From contig NZ_JABKKJ010000008.1 in the NCBI RefSeq assembly GCF_013166515.1, forward strand, positions 1-64,000: a stretch of 64,000 nt of DNA. Direction: 5' to 3'. Origin of the DNA: Xylanibacter caecicola. GTDB taxonomy: Bacteria > Bacteroidota > Bacteroidia > Bacteroidales > Bacteroidaceae. Position numbers and translations under genes: made by a program. Of the stretch, positions 16,699-24,799 are shown piece after piece. Position 1 is the first letter of the stretch. Each line of letters opens with the position of its first letter. The notes below the pieces were generated by a model that was not told the DNA's origin, did no database searches, and saw only the letters and a program-made list of their open reading frames with translations.

Positions 16699-17520
16699 TT
16701 ATTTCAGCAGGTTCTTTGTTGCGGCATTAAACAGCAGTTCGAGGTTTATCATCGTGTCTTCCTTTTCGCTGTTGCGGCGCGCAATGACGTTGTTGCCCTG
16801 CAGGGAAGGTTCCGCATATATCACATCGTCGCTATTCTCGCCCGGCATTCTGCACTCGAAAGAATATCTTTCACATATATCCTGTACCGAGGCGTTGAGC
16901 AGAATGCGTGAGCGGTCGAGCATTATTATATGGTCGAGAAGCTGCTCCACATCGTGCACCTGATGAGTTGATATTATCACGGTGCGGTTCTCACTCATGT
17001 TGCTTGCCACCACTTTGCGGAACTGACTCTTAGACGGTATGTCCATTCCGTTGGTAGGTTCGTCCATCAGAAGCATGCGGGTGTTTGCTGCCAAAGCAAA
17101 GCTCATGTACACTTTTTTCTTCTGTCCCATGGAAAGTTCTTTCAGATTAAGGTTGAGAGGAAGTTCGAAGTCGAGCAGACAGCGGTTGAGCACCTTGCGG
17201 TCGAAGTGCGGATAGAATGGACTGTTCAGGCGGACGTATGCGTCGAGTGTCATCGACGGAAGATCAAATTCTTCCGGAACGAAGAACAATTCGCGCAGAA
17301 TGTCGGGGTTTCTCCTGCCTGCGTCTTCGCCGTCGATTTCAATCTTGCCGTATTTTAGGCGCAACATACCGCTTATGAGGTAAAGAAGTGTCGACTTTCC
17401 CGTTCCGTTCTTCCCAAGAAGTCCGTATATGGAGTTGCCCTTTATGTTGAGGCTGAAGTTGGTGAAAACCTCCTTCCTGCTACCGGGATAGCTGTAACCG
17501 ATGTTTCTGATGTCTATCAT
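16699..17520 (-). CDS. ABC transporter ATP-binding protein, YtrB-like
   Basis: This 273-aa ATPase has Walker A GKNGTGKST at about 36-44, a signature LSMGQKKKV around 133-141, Walker B MLLMDEPTNGMD around 154-165 and the H-loop STHQ near 190. The signature is the divergent SMGQ form seen in YtrB and related exporters. After about residue 210 comes a small unassigned C-terminal region. It is the first gene of the export operon, preceded by a Bacteroidetes promoter and a candidate GntR operator, and is followed by its permease. Confidence 0.94.
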   Translation of the reverse strand: MIDIRNIGYSYPGSRKEVFTNFSLNIKGNSIYGLLGKNGTGKSTLLYLISGMLRLKYGKIEIDGEDAGRRNPDILRELFFVPEEFDLPSMTLDAYVRLNSPFYPHFDRKVLNRCLLDFELPLNLNLKELSMGQKKKVYMSFALAANTRMLLMDEPTNGMDIPSKSQFRKVVASNMSENRTVIISTHQVHDVEQLLDHIIMLDRSRILLNASVQDICERYSFECRMPGENSDDVIYAEPSLQGNNVIARRNSEKEDTMINLELLFNAATKNLLK

Positions 17521-17557
17521 TTTCTTGTGTTTTATAAGTTTATTTTATGTAATTTAT

Positions 17558-17581
17558 AGTGTAATAGAATAATAGTACACC
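17558..17581. promoter_or_regulatory. Candidate GntR (YtrA-type) operator
   Basis: AGTGTA at 17558-17563 and TACACC at 17576-17581 form an inverted repeat with a 12-nt AT-rich spacer. It lies immediately downstream of the -7 element of the export operon, covering the probable transcription start. YtrA-type regulators are known to bind GTGTA...TACAC palindromes, so autorepression by the regulator encoded in this operon is likely. Confidence 0.65.
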
Positions 17582-17582
17582 G

Positions 17583-17613
17583 CAAATGTATGATAAAGTA
17601 TGATTGTTTGCAA
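17583..17613 (-). promoter_or_regulatory. Promoter of the export operon
   Basis: The minus strand reads TTG (17613-17611), 20 nt, TACATTTG (17590-17583). This matches the Bacteroidetes consensus and is the only such match upstream of the first ABC gene. Confidence 0.65.
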
Positions 17614-17671
17614 GTTTTTCCGGTATTTTCTTTGTTTAAGCCTGTGCTTTTAACGTTTGTTATATGTTGGG

Positions 17672-17810
17672 AATAAGGAGATAAAGAAAGATAGGAGAAG
17701 ATAAGAGGAGATAAAAGACGTATGTCTTGTTGATTGTTTCAAGGCTATTGTCCTTTATCTTCCGTGGCGCAAGCTACATATCTTCTCCTATCTTCCTCTA
17801 TCTCCTTATT
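17672..17810. repeat. 139-bp long-hairpin element, copy 1
   Basis: The outer arms 17672-17703 and 17779-17810 (32 nt each) are complementary with two mismatches. An inner stem pairs 17708-17720 with 17750-17763. The centre contains a GACGTATGTC block and a GTGGC/GCTAC mini-hairpin. A second copy with the same order of parts lies at 41756-41884. No coding capacity. Confidence 0.85.
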
Positions 17811-17871
17811 ATGAAAGACCTTTCCGGATGTGTGGCAATGAGTGTGTTGTGTTGTTTGTAATAAACAGAAC

Positions 17872-17925
17872 AAGCCCGCTTATTTGCATACCGTTGTGCA
17901 CGGTTTCAAATAAGCGGGCTTTTGG
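17872..17925 (-). terminator. Terminator of the pectate lyase gene
   Basis: A perfect 15-bp stem (17872-17886 with 17907-17921) surrounds a loop with a smaller CCGT/ACGG stem. It lies 50 bp past the pectate lyase stop. T-rich flanks occur on both sides, so it may work in both directions. Confidence 0.75.
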
Positions 17926-17973
17926 TTTTAAAAATTATCCTGTTTCTTTTTCCTTATTATACCTTACCCTGTG

Positions 17974-20853
17974 TTACTCAGCAATGATTGCATATACGTT
18001 TATGGAGTCACCTTTTGTTATTGTATGGCTTCCGGCTGCAAGTTTCTGAGATACTATACCGTTTGCGTCTACCGTATAGTTAGTACCGTCAAACTTTATT
18101 CTCTTTCCTGAAGTACCGTCTGTGATAACTGTTATGGTAAGCTCTTCCGTTGTTGTGAAAGAGATGTTTGTCGCACTTTCCATCTTGAGAGCGGTTGTAT
18201 ATGTCACCCCGTTGTATGTTTTTGGTGATATACCACTCTTCAGGTTGCCTGTGATAGTGAAACCGTTGATGTTGCTTCCTGATGTGAAACCGTTGAATGT
18301 AACAGTGGCACCGGCAATAACTGTTTCAGAGGGTGTCGGGTCTGGATCCTCGCTACCTGTTCCACCGCCTGTACCACCACCGGTAGTTCCACCGCCTGTA
18401 ACTTCACCAAGGTTGCCATATACTTTTACCAGCGAACTCTTGTAGTTGTCGATAAGTGCATCGAGCTGGGCATTGATATCATAGTTTGTATCTTCCGTGC
18501 TGTTGTTGAAAGTGAAAGTAACATCACCGTGCTGCATACGTCCTGCACCGAAGAAACCCTGTACCTGTGCCGGAACATTTGCCGGGTCGTCAACTGTGTA
18601 CTGGTACATGTCCGAAGCCGTGTCAAAGTTACTGTATGTAGCTCCGCCTCCAAGTGCGCTTACACTTGATGGAACTTTCTCGTCACGGCTTGTTGCCATG
18701 TATGCGTCGAAGTGCTGCTTGGTGTCCATTACAGCTGCAACTTCCTTGCCCTTTTGTATGTATTTTGTTGCACCGTAAGGTATAAATGTGTATGTACCCT
18801 GCATGATATTGTTGTATACCTTTATTACGCCTCCTTCCTCGCCAGAGAATGTTCCCTTGCTGCCAAGTGTATTGCTGCCTCCATAGAGGTCGCTGCCTTG
18901 CAGTGACATAAGCACCGGGTACTTACAGTTACGGTAGTTGTTTGCCTCTACAAAAAGCGATGACCCCATTGTTGCACCCGAACCGTATTTTGAAACGCCG
19001 TCAAAATAGTTGTTGTAGACGTGTATGTGCTGTGACTTGCGCACACGCGGATGGCGTGAGTCCGAGTGGTCATACCAATTGTGGCGGTATGTAACGAAAT
19101 CAACTTCGTCTCCGTTTGAGTTAAGGTGTGTCTTGCCTGTATCCCAGAAGTGGTTGTTTGATATCGTAGCGTGCATGGTGCCCTTTATGTCAAGTGAACC
19201 GTCGCCTTTTTTCTGGTCGCCGCCTTTGTTGGCTCCATAGAATATATCAAGATTATGCGCCCATACATTGTGATTGTTTGTGTCAAAGCTCAGACCGTCG
19301 TCCAGGCAGCGCATGATAGCCAGGTTACGTATCTCCACACTCTTGCTGTTTCTTATCAGCATTCCGAAACCATGTATAGTCGCGTCACGTCCCACACCTT
19401 CGATGGTAAGATTCATTTCCTGACTTTTTCCTTTTATCTGAAGACCTTCTGCCGAACTTCCCAGTGTAGGCATATCTCCGATTTTCAGAAGTCCTATTAT
19501 GCGTACAGCTAAAGGTCGTGTCTCTGTTCCCTTCTCGTATGCCTGTAGAATATCCTGTATTCCGGTGCGTGTTTCCGTCTTGCCGCCGGCATCCATATCC
19601 ATCTTTATTGTCTTGGCGTTACCGGCTGTAACATAAATCACACGTGCATTTGCCTTCAGCGTACCGTCGTTATTATACGCACCCACGCCCGATGTGATAT
19701 TACTGTGTGCATATCCGTCACGGTTGAAGTTTATCACTTTCAATCCTGAAGCAGTGCTTGCCTTTGTAGCGTCCTCGTTTCCTCCGACAACCGGAGCAAC
19801 TTTTACAATATAGTTGTCACCTGCTTTCAATCCAAGAGCATCGGCGCGCAGATATGAGCCGTAACCACGTACCAGTTGGTCGTCTATTTTTGTGAAGTCC
19901 GGATATTGCCCGCCCTTTACATATACATTATAAGAGTCTGCACCCGTGAACGGTTTCCATTCAACGAACAATGCCTCGTGCCATCCCTTTGCTTCGGTTA
20001 TTTCTATGCCATTGTTTTCAATGTCACCGCTTGTTCCTTGGTCTATGGCTTTTGCGAAAGATATGTTGCTTACATTTTTTGTAAATACGTCTTCCCATTC
20101 ACCCGAAGCCGGTCTTACGGTTATAGTTCCGGCAACATCATCTATGGTGATGTCGTTGAGTTCTTTTGTGTTGTAGTATTTGACATCATTACCTGTTGCC
20201 GTCAGCAGAGCCTGATTCATGTTTACGTTCATCGGAACCGAATGGTATGTAGTCGGGTCACTACCAGGCTCATCACCTCCTCCTTGTGTAGCGGATACGG
20301 AAATGCTGTATACATTAACACCTCCTACTTCTGTAGTAAGAGTTACATCTCCGTCAGCCACAACTGTTCCTTCGCATGTCTGTGCACCCGTTGCAGGAGT
20401 GAAGCCGCTTTTCACGTTGAGGTTGGTCTGTGCCAGTCCGCGTGCCTCTGCAGCCTTGGCTGTCTCGCATGATACAGTAACCACGTTGCCTGCTTTCAGT
20501 CCGGGAATTGTAATGACAATACCCTTACCGTTAAGTTCCAGACGGCTTTTGCCGTAGTTGAGGCGTATTTTACCGTTTGTGTTTGAAGAACCGGCTGCTG
20601 CTTTGAATTTAAGTCCTTTGGCATATTCCAGTTCCACGTTGTTTGCTGTTAGCGGACCGTCGATTGCCGTAAACATGTTGTAGCGTGTCTGTGCCGCGTC
20701 TTCATACCAGTTGGTGGCATCGGCTGTTATATTGGCTTTGTCAGTATCGCTTACGGTGCCGAATGTCCAACTTGTCTGTGCTCCTGCTTCTGTGGCAAAG
20801 AGCATTATCAAGCCTGCAATGAGGCTATATATAAAATGTGTATGTTTCTTCAT
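17974..20853 (-). CDS. Secreted pectate lyase (PL1 family), multidomain
   Basis: This 959-aa exported protein cleaves polygalacturonate by beta-elimination, judging from its family. A signal peptide (1-25, ending AGA) leads into a jelly-roll-like N-terminal module (about 27-190), a short Fn3-like segment (about 285-375) and a right-handed beta-helix PL1 domain (about 410-730) with the phrases NNHNVWAHNLDI, GDGSLDIKG, VTYRHNWYDHSDSRHPRVR and HVYNNYFDG. The RHPRVR part carries the catalytic Arg. A Gly/Thr-rich linker (about 815-835) joins a second small module that ends INVYAIIAE, like the end of the first module (VNVYSISVSA). Both end modules may bind glycan. The gene lies 10 bp after a small secreted-protein gene. 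Confidence 0.9.
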   Translation of the reverse strand: MKKHTHFIYSLIAGLIMLFATEAGAQTSWTFGTVSDTDKANITADATNWYEDAAQTRYNMFTAIDGPLTANNVELEYAKGLKFKAAAGSSNTNGKIRLNYGKSRLELNGKGIVITIPGLKAGNVVTVSCETAKAAEARGLAQTNLNVKSGFTPATGAQTCEGTVVADGDVTLTTEVGGVNVYSISVSATQGGGDEPGSDPTTYHSVPMNVNMNQALLTATGNDVKYYNTKELNDITIDDVAGTITVRPASGEWEDVFTKNVSNISFAKAIDQGTSGDIENNGIEITEAKGWHEALFVEWKPFTGADSYNVYVKGGQYPDFTKIDDQLVRGYGSYLRADALGLKAGDNYIVKVAPVVGGNEDATKASTASGLKVINFNRDGYAHSNITSGVGAYNNDGTLKANARVIYVTAGNAKTIKMDMDAGGKTETRTGIQDILQAYEKGTETRPLAVRIIGLLKIGDMPTLGSSAEGLQIKGKSQEMNLTIEGVGRDATIHGFGMLIRNSKSVEIRNLAIMRCLDDGLSFDTNNHNVWAHNLDIFYGANKGGDQKKGDGSLDIKGTMHATISNNHFWDTGKTHLNSNGDEVDFVTYRHNWYDHSDSRHPRVRKSQHIHVYNNYFDGVSKYGSGATMGSSLFVEANNYRNCKYPVLMSLQGSDLYGGSNTLGSKGTFSGEEGGVIKVYNNIMQGTYTFIPYGATKYIQKGKEVAAVMDTKQHFDAYMATSRDEKVPSSVSALGGGATYSNFDTASDMYQYTVDDPANVPAQVQGFFGAGRMQHGDVTFTFNNSTEDTNYDINAQLDALIDNYKSSLVKVYGNLGEVTGGGTTGGGTGGGTGSEDPDPTPSETVIAGATVTFNGFTSGSNINGFTITGNLKSGISPKTYNGVTYTTALKMESATNISFTTTEELTITVITDGTSGKRIKFDGTNYTVDANGIVSQKLAAGSHTITKGDSINVYAIIAE

Positions 20854-20863
20854 GACCGTAGTT

Positions 20864-21226
20864 TTATCTGATTACCATTTTCTTGCCGTTCACGATATAC
20901 AGTCCCTTTCGCAGACCTTCAGTGCTGTTGCCCATGTACTGTCCGTTAAGGTTGTAAACTCTCTTCACTGCGTCAACCTTGTCTGTTTCAGGTCCGCTGA
21001 TGGCTGTTGACGGAGAATAAGAGAAGCTGATTGATACAAGCGACATGTCTGTTGTCTGCGATGTATTGTCCGCAAAAGTCATGACAACATCATCGCCGCT
21101 GAATGTCAGGCGTGTGACATTCTTGTTGACGGTAGTTCCGTCAACAACCACCGTCTGAGTGTTGTCGGCACCGGCAGACAAGCACATGGCAGCCATACCG
21201 ATGATTAAAGCAATGGATTTGTTCAT
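20864..21226 (-). CDS. Small secreted protein with C-terminal YNLNGQ...GLYIVNGKK motif
   Basis: This 120-aa protein has a signal peptide (1-20, ending SAGA), a short middle with beta-strand character (VVVDGTTVNKNVTRLTF) and a C-terminal segment VYNLNGQYMGN...GLRKGLYIVNGKKMVIR at about 90-120. Similar tails end the proteins encoded at 22346-24361 and 48660-50483, and such tails are common on exported Prevotella proteins; a sorting or anchoring role is plausible but unproven here. The gene precedes the pectate lyase gene by 10 bp. Notably the pectate lyase itself lacks this tail, so the tail is carried in trans by a separate small protein. Confidence 0.75.
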   Translation of the reverse strand: MNKSIALIIGMAAMCLSAGADNTQTVVVDGTTVNKNVTRLTFSGDDVVMTFADNTSQTTDMSLVSISFSYSPSTAISGPETDKVDAVKRVYNLNGQYMGNSTEGLRKGLYIVNGKKMVIR

Positions 21227-21860
21227 AAATTGTTTTAGATTAGTATTTATATTTGATGTCGCGAATTTAGTTGTTTTTTGTTATCATTCAAGTAAAAGGT
21301 AATGATAAATATAACGTAAACGTTTACGGAAATATGTTGTAAATCACACATTTATTAAATATACGTTAACATTAAGTGCTCTTGATTTTAACATCTGGTA
21401 TCGTTGTTTCGCCGTATTCTTAAAAAATATTTGTCTTTGGGTTGAGAAATCGAGAATACAGGTATGTTTAAACCGGTTGGCGCCATGTATGACTTTATGG
21501 AAGGCATTTACTGTTTGTTGTGCGTAAATATCGTATATTAGTGCGTTGTGTTGTATTCTTTTGATGTAAAACAGTATTAATTGTCTTGTAACGGAATATT
21601 AATTATATTGTAAAACAATATCCGTTGCGAAGTAAGGAGGTATCTTATTCTAAAACGAATGGAAATATTGTTGAGAATAAAGTTTGTTGTATTAACAGAT
21701 GAAATATATTTTAACGTATCATGGATTAAAACGCTAAGTGCAAAAATTAAAGTTGGTATAATACAGGATTATGTGTCGGCTATTAGGTGCTAAAAACATA
21801 TTATGTTGTGCCGGATATTGAAAAGGCAAAGATTAAATATAAGCAGTTGCTGTTGATTCT
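21227..21860. other. AT-rich upstream region of the pectate lyase operon
   Basis: About 630 bp without a credible gene. It holds a minus-strand promoter candidate (TTG, 19 nt, TAAATTCG, with -7 at 21269-21262), a perfect palindrome CGTAAACGTTTACG at 21315-21328, and otherwise low-complexity AT-rich sequence. Confidence 0.6.
21315..21328. promoter_or_regulatory. Perfect palindrome CGTAAACGTTTACG, LacI-type operator candidate
   Basis: A 14-bp perfect palindrome with a central CG, the form bound by many LacI-family regulators. It lies about 90 bp upstream of the small secreted-protein gene and upstream of its likely -33 box, a place that suits activation. No LacI-family gene is present in the window. 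Confidence 0.45.
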
Positions 21861-21881
21861 GTGCACTTTATGGATAATTTG

Positions 21882-21912
21882 TTTGTAGAATTCGGAAAAC
21901 TTTGTAACTTTG
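21882..21912 (+). promoter_or_regulatory. Textbook Bacteroidetes promoter for the candidate RNA
   Basis: TTTG (21882-21885), exactly 19 nt, TAACTTTG (21905-21912). This is a full consensus match and predicts a start of transcription near 21918, more than 400 nt before the next protein gene. Confidence 0.8.
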
Positions 21913-21917
21913 CCGCG

Positions 21918-22278
21918 ATTTCCACACCGCGAACCGTCCTTTTAGGATTGGGGGAAGGTGGTGGGAGTTCTTTAATATACAAGAAAGGCGTTTACATGCG
22001 CTTTGTCTTTGGCTATCTGAAACTTCGCAAATTTCAATCACTGCCAAAATCAAAGCAACGGTAGATGTTCGCGGGATGTGACTAATAGTCACTCCATACC
22101 TTGTCGTAGCCACTCCTATAATACTTTTTAAGGAGTGTGTTGCGGCATTGTACGGGATTGGAGTGTACTGTTTATAGCACGGTGTGGGACTTCTGTGTTG
22201 CTCGTTCAGGCAGTGATGGGCAATGCGAAGGCCTCAGATAGCGGGACGGGTAACGGTAGGACTCCCCGCCTTTTTGTT
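21918..22278 (+). ncRNA. Candidate structured RNA of about 360 nt, unassigned
   Basis: The region runs from a consensus promoter to a GC-rich hairpin with a U-tract (22265-22278) and folds well by hand. Hairpin 1, 22000-22056: GCTTTG/CAAAGC, a 2x2 internal loop, TTTGGC/GCCAAA, then TGAAA/TTTCA. Hairpin 2, 22074-22095: GGA-GTGACT/AGTCAC-TCC with an AAT loop. Hairpin 3, 22103-22146: a 15-bp stem with one bulge and three G-U pairs. GCATTG (22145-22150) can also pair with CAATGC at 22221-22226. I find no tmRNA tag, no RNase P core sequences and no SRP loop motif. It may be a free RNA or a leader with an attenuator for the gene starting at 22346. Confidence 0.6.
22241..22278 (+). terminator. Terminator-like end of the candidate RNA
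   Basis: GCGGG (22241-22245) pairs with CCCGC (22265-22269), followed by a T-rich run (CTTTTTGTTTTT). The position, 68 bp before the next ATG, fits either a terminator of a free RNA or an attenuator. Confidence 0.6.
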
Positions 22279-22345
22279 TTTAAAGTCATCATCTATATAT
22301 AATATTTAATGATTCGTTCGGGGGTGACGGATGTAATCTGAAAAA

Positions 22346-24361
22346 ATGAAAAAGTTTTATTTTAAACGCATTGTGATGTGCCTTATTGTAGGTGCAAGTA
22401 CTGTCGTGAATTCTTTTGCCGACAATGTGGCAAAGATTGGTGATGTGGAGTATGCCACATTGGGTGAGGCTATGGTAGCGGCAGCAGACGGTCAGACCGT
22501 TATACTGATGAGTGATGTGGAAGTGAGGGAAATGGTACCTGTGACAAAATCCATCACCCTTGATGTGAATGGAAAGACGGTGACTAATAATGTTACGAAA
22601 AGCCGCTTGTTCAGACTTTCGGATATTACATTTACCATAGATGGTAATGGCGGAAAAATAATAACACCGGTAGCAAATACTGAATCTTATGGTTTTGTGG
22701 ATTTTCGTGATGTAAATAACATTGCCGGTGCAAATACAAGGTTAATTGCAAAGAATTTGTCTTTTGAAGGGGGGACAAATGACGGTAGCCTTTTTGCATT
22801 CCGTACTCATGGTCAGTCTTTAGAATTCAATAATGTAAATGCAACTCTAACAGAAAGCAATACTTGGAGCATTATTAACGGGTATGGACTAAAAGTTAAC
22901 ATATCAGTTACCGGTGGAAATTATATTTGCAGAAGTACTAAAACGGAGGTAGGAGTCTTTCAAGCAGGTTCAGGCAGTACTATTGAATTTACGGGCGTGA
23001 ATGTTAATACAACCGTAGGTCCGATTTTTGAAGTAGTACAGTCTAATGCGACATTCACTAATTGCACGATGAAAAATACATCGACAAATGGGTTTTATGC
23101 TTCGTGCATAGCTTCGTCTTATGGCGGAAATGTTACCATAGACGGTGGCTCGTACAGTGCGGAGTATGCAGTGTATGTATATAATAGTGGTGGCTCGCTT
23201 ACGATAAAAGGTGACGGAACGTTTGCAGGTAATACGGCTGCCGTTCAGGTAGATAGGGAAGAAAATGCTTCTTATTCTGCTGTTGCAACCCTAACGAGCG
23301 GAACATTTAACGGCAACGTTATAAGCAACGGATTTGGTTCGGACGTGCGTATCGACGGAGGTGAAATCACCGGAAAGACGATAGCACATGGTAAAAACTC
23401 GAGTGTTACTATTTCAGATGGAACATTGGCGGATGTGGTTGCAACAGGAGAAAATGCCAGTATAAATGTTTCCGGAGGAACGGTTAAGGGTGATGTTAAT
23501 ATAGGCAACAACTCAACTCTTGCCGTAACGGGCGGAACCTTTGACAAAGAAATTCCGGAAGGAACGTTTAATGTGGTTATGCAGAAGAAAAGCGGTGAAA
23601 CATTAAATGTAAAATTGGGCGAAGGAGCCAATGTAAGCATTGCAGACGGTGATATAAATGGCATTGATGTAAAGGCTGATGTGAATAACGTCGGTATAGC
23701 CTACACCAGAAACTTCTCGGACAAATGGCAGGCAATGTTTGTACCGTTCCGAATGACTCTTGATGCTGAAATACTCGCAGATTTCGACTTTGCGGAGATA
23801 TGGGATACCGAGCTTGTGGATAATGCACCTACAATAGAATATATAAAATTGTCGGAAGGGGATGTTATAGAGCCCAACGTGCCTTGCCTTGTCAGGGCGA
23901 AGGTTGCCGGCGAACAGACTTTGTCTGTTAAAAACACATTGCTGGCGCAGACAATGGTGCCGGATGTAAACTGTTCTACAATAAAGCAGAATTTCAACTT
24001 TGTCGGTGTTTACGGGAAAACAACACTGCTTGACAAGTATGGATATTATCTGAATGCAGAAGAGCAGGCATTCCGTCCGGTTGCCAATGAAACACAGACA
24101 TTGCCTTCATGCAGGTTCTATATGACAGTGCAGAACAAAGCTGACGGCAGTTACGACTATTATACGCAAGGAGTGGCTAAGGCAGTGAAGATACGTGTGA
24201 TAGGAGATGACATGCAGGGTACAACCGGTATGGACGGTATTAAGTATGATACAGATAACAGCAGGGTTTATACCATACAGGGTACTTATGTGGGAAACTC
24301 TGTTAATGGGTTGAAAGCAGGTGTTTATATCGTAGACAAAAGGAAAGTAGTTGTCAAATAA
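22346..24361 (+). CDS. Secreted beta-helix-like protein with C-terminal sorting-like tail
   Basis: This 671-aa exported protein has a signal peptide (1-25), an opening AKIGDVEYATLGEAMVAA often seen before repeat-rich surface proteins, and a long region (about 40-410) of short strands and turns with recurring G-G-x-hydrophobic steps (for example SINVSGGTVKGDVNIGNNSTLAVTGGTF), which fits a right-handed parallel beta-helix. The C-terminus (VYTIQGTYVGNSVNG...VYIVDKRKVVVK, about 640-671) matches the tails of two other exported proteins here. I see no catalytic signature, so adhesion or glycan binding is more likely than an enzyme. It follows the candidate RNA and precedes a 67-aa peptide gene by 16 bp. 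Confidence 0.8.
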   Translation: MKKFYFKRIVMCLIVGASTVVNSFADNVAKIGDVEYATLGEAMVAAADGQTVILMSDVEVREMVPVTKSITLDVNGKTVTNNVTKSRLFRLSDITFTIDGNGGKIITPVANTESYGFVDFRDVNNIAGANTRLIAKNLSFEGGTNDGSLFAFRTHGQSLEFNNVNATLTESNTWSIINGYGLKVNISVTGGNYICRSTKTEVGVFQAGSGSTIEFTGVNVNTTVGPIFEVVQSNATFTNCTMKNTSTNGFYASCIASSYGGNVTIDGGSYSAEYAVYVYNSGGSLTIKGDGTFAGNTAAVQVDREENASYSAVATLTSGTFNGNVISNGFGSDVRIDGGEITGKTIAHGKNSSVTISDGTLADVVATGENASINVSGGTVKGDVNIGNNSTLAVTGGTFDKEIPEGTFNVVMQKKSGETLNVKLGEGANVSIADGDINGIDVKADVNNVGIAYTRNFSDKWQAMFVPFRMTLDAEILADFDFAEIWDTELVDNAPTIEYIKLSEGDVIEPNVPCLVRAKVAGEQTLSVKNTLLAQTMVPDVNCSTIKQNFNFVGVYGKTTLLDKYGYYLNAEEQAFRPVANETQTLPSCRFYMTVQNKADGSYDYYTQGVAKAVKIRVIGDDMQGTTGMDGIKYDTDNSRVYTIQGTYVGNSVNGLKAGVYIVDKRKVVVK

Positions 24362-24376
24362 TGGAGTATTTATATC

Positions 24377-24580
24377 ATGATTAAGAAAAAGTATATATCT
24401 CCTTCTTGCGAGGTTATAGGGGTTTGCGGACTGTCCATACTGAGTGGAAGTGACAGCGGCAACATAACGATAAATAAAGAACCTTATGAAGGTGAACTTA
24501 ATTCGAAGCAAGACAATTTCAACATTTGGGATGATGAGGAGAACAAAGGTGACAACGGGTCGCTTTGGGACGAGTATTGA
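24377..24580 (+). CDS. 67-residue peptide (MIKKKYISPSCEV family), unknown
   Basis: This small protein starts MIKKKYISPSCEVIGV and continues through GLSILSGSDSGN to an acidic, Asn/Asp-rich tail (FNIWDDEENKGDNGSLWDEY). Short proteins with the opening K-K-x-Y-I-S/T-P-x-x-E are frequent in Bacteroidetes and have no known function. There is no signal peptide or membrane helix. The basic leader, a GSGS-like turn after a hydrophobic patch and an acidic core recall the layout of some peptide precursors, but there are no modification genes nearby. It starts 16 bp after the beta-helix protein gene, so the two are probably co-transcribed. Confidence 0.7.
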   Translation: MIKKKYISPSCEVIGVCGLSILSGSDSGNITINKEPYEGELNSKQDNFNIWDDEENKGDNGSLWDEY

Positions 24581-24705
24581 TGTAAAATGCCTGATGCAGG
24601 ATTCTGCATTGGTATAACATGTCAATAGAATTTTTATGTATTTTGCAATATAAAAGTGCCGGTAATGACTTTAAGGCTCATTACCAATACTATAAAAGGG
24701 GAAAA

Positions 24706-24773
24706 GAGGGTGTGTCATAATAAAGAATCATCCGTATAGAGTTGGGACAAAAATTGAATTTTGACACACCCTC
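24706..24773 (+). terminator. Possible terminator after the small-peptide gene
   Basis: A perfect 12-bp stem GAGGGTGTGTCA/TGACACACCCTC encloses a 44-nt loop, about 125 bp past the peptide stop. There is only a weak T-run, and the arms coincide with the inverted ends of a possible element. Confidence 0.4.
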
Positions 24774-24799
24774 CTGTTTGCAATCTGTCGGCGATATTA

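Larger units (their letters stand above)
17521..17973. other. Intergenic region upstream of the export operon
   Basis: This 453-bp gap holds three items described separately: the operon promoter with its operator-like palindrome (17558-17613), a 139-bp long-hairpin repeat (17672-17810) and the terminator of the pectate lyase gene (17872-17925). I see no open frame worth calling. Confidence 0.7.

Noticed and set aside
21861..22113. Small open frames on both strands (67 and 81 codons) inside the candidate RNA
   Set aside because: They overlap each other and the stable hairpins, have no ribosome binding site, and the plus-strand one begins upstream of the predicted transcription start. The structure explains the sequence better than coding does.
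21918..22278. tmRNA, RNase P RNA, SRP RNA or 6S RNA
   Set aside because: No tag-peptide reading frame, no GAGGAAAGUCC-type core, no GGAAGCAGCC-type loop, and the length is too large for 6S. I cannot exclude a family that I do not know by sequence.
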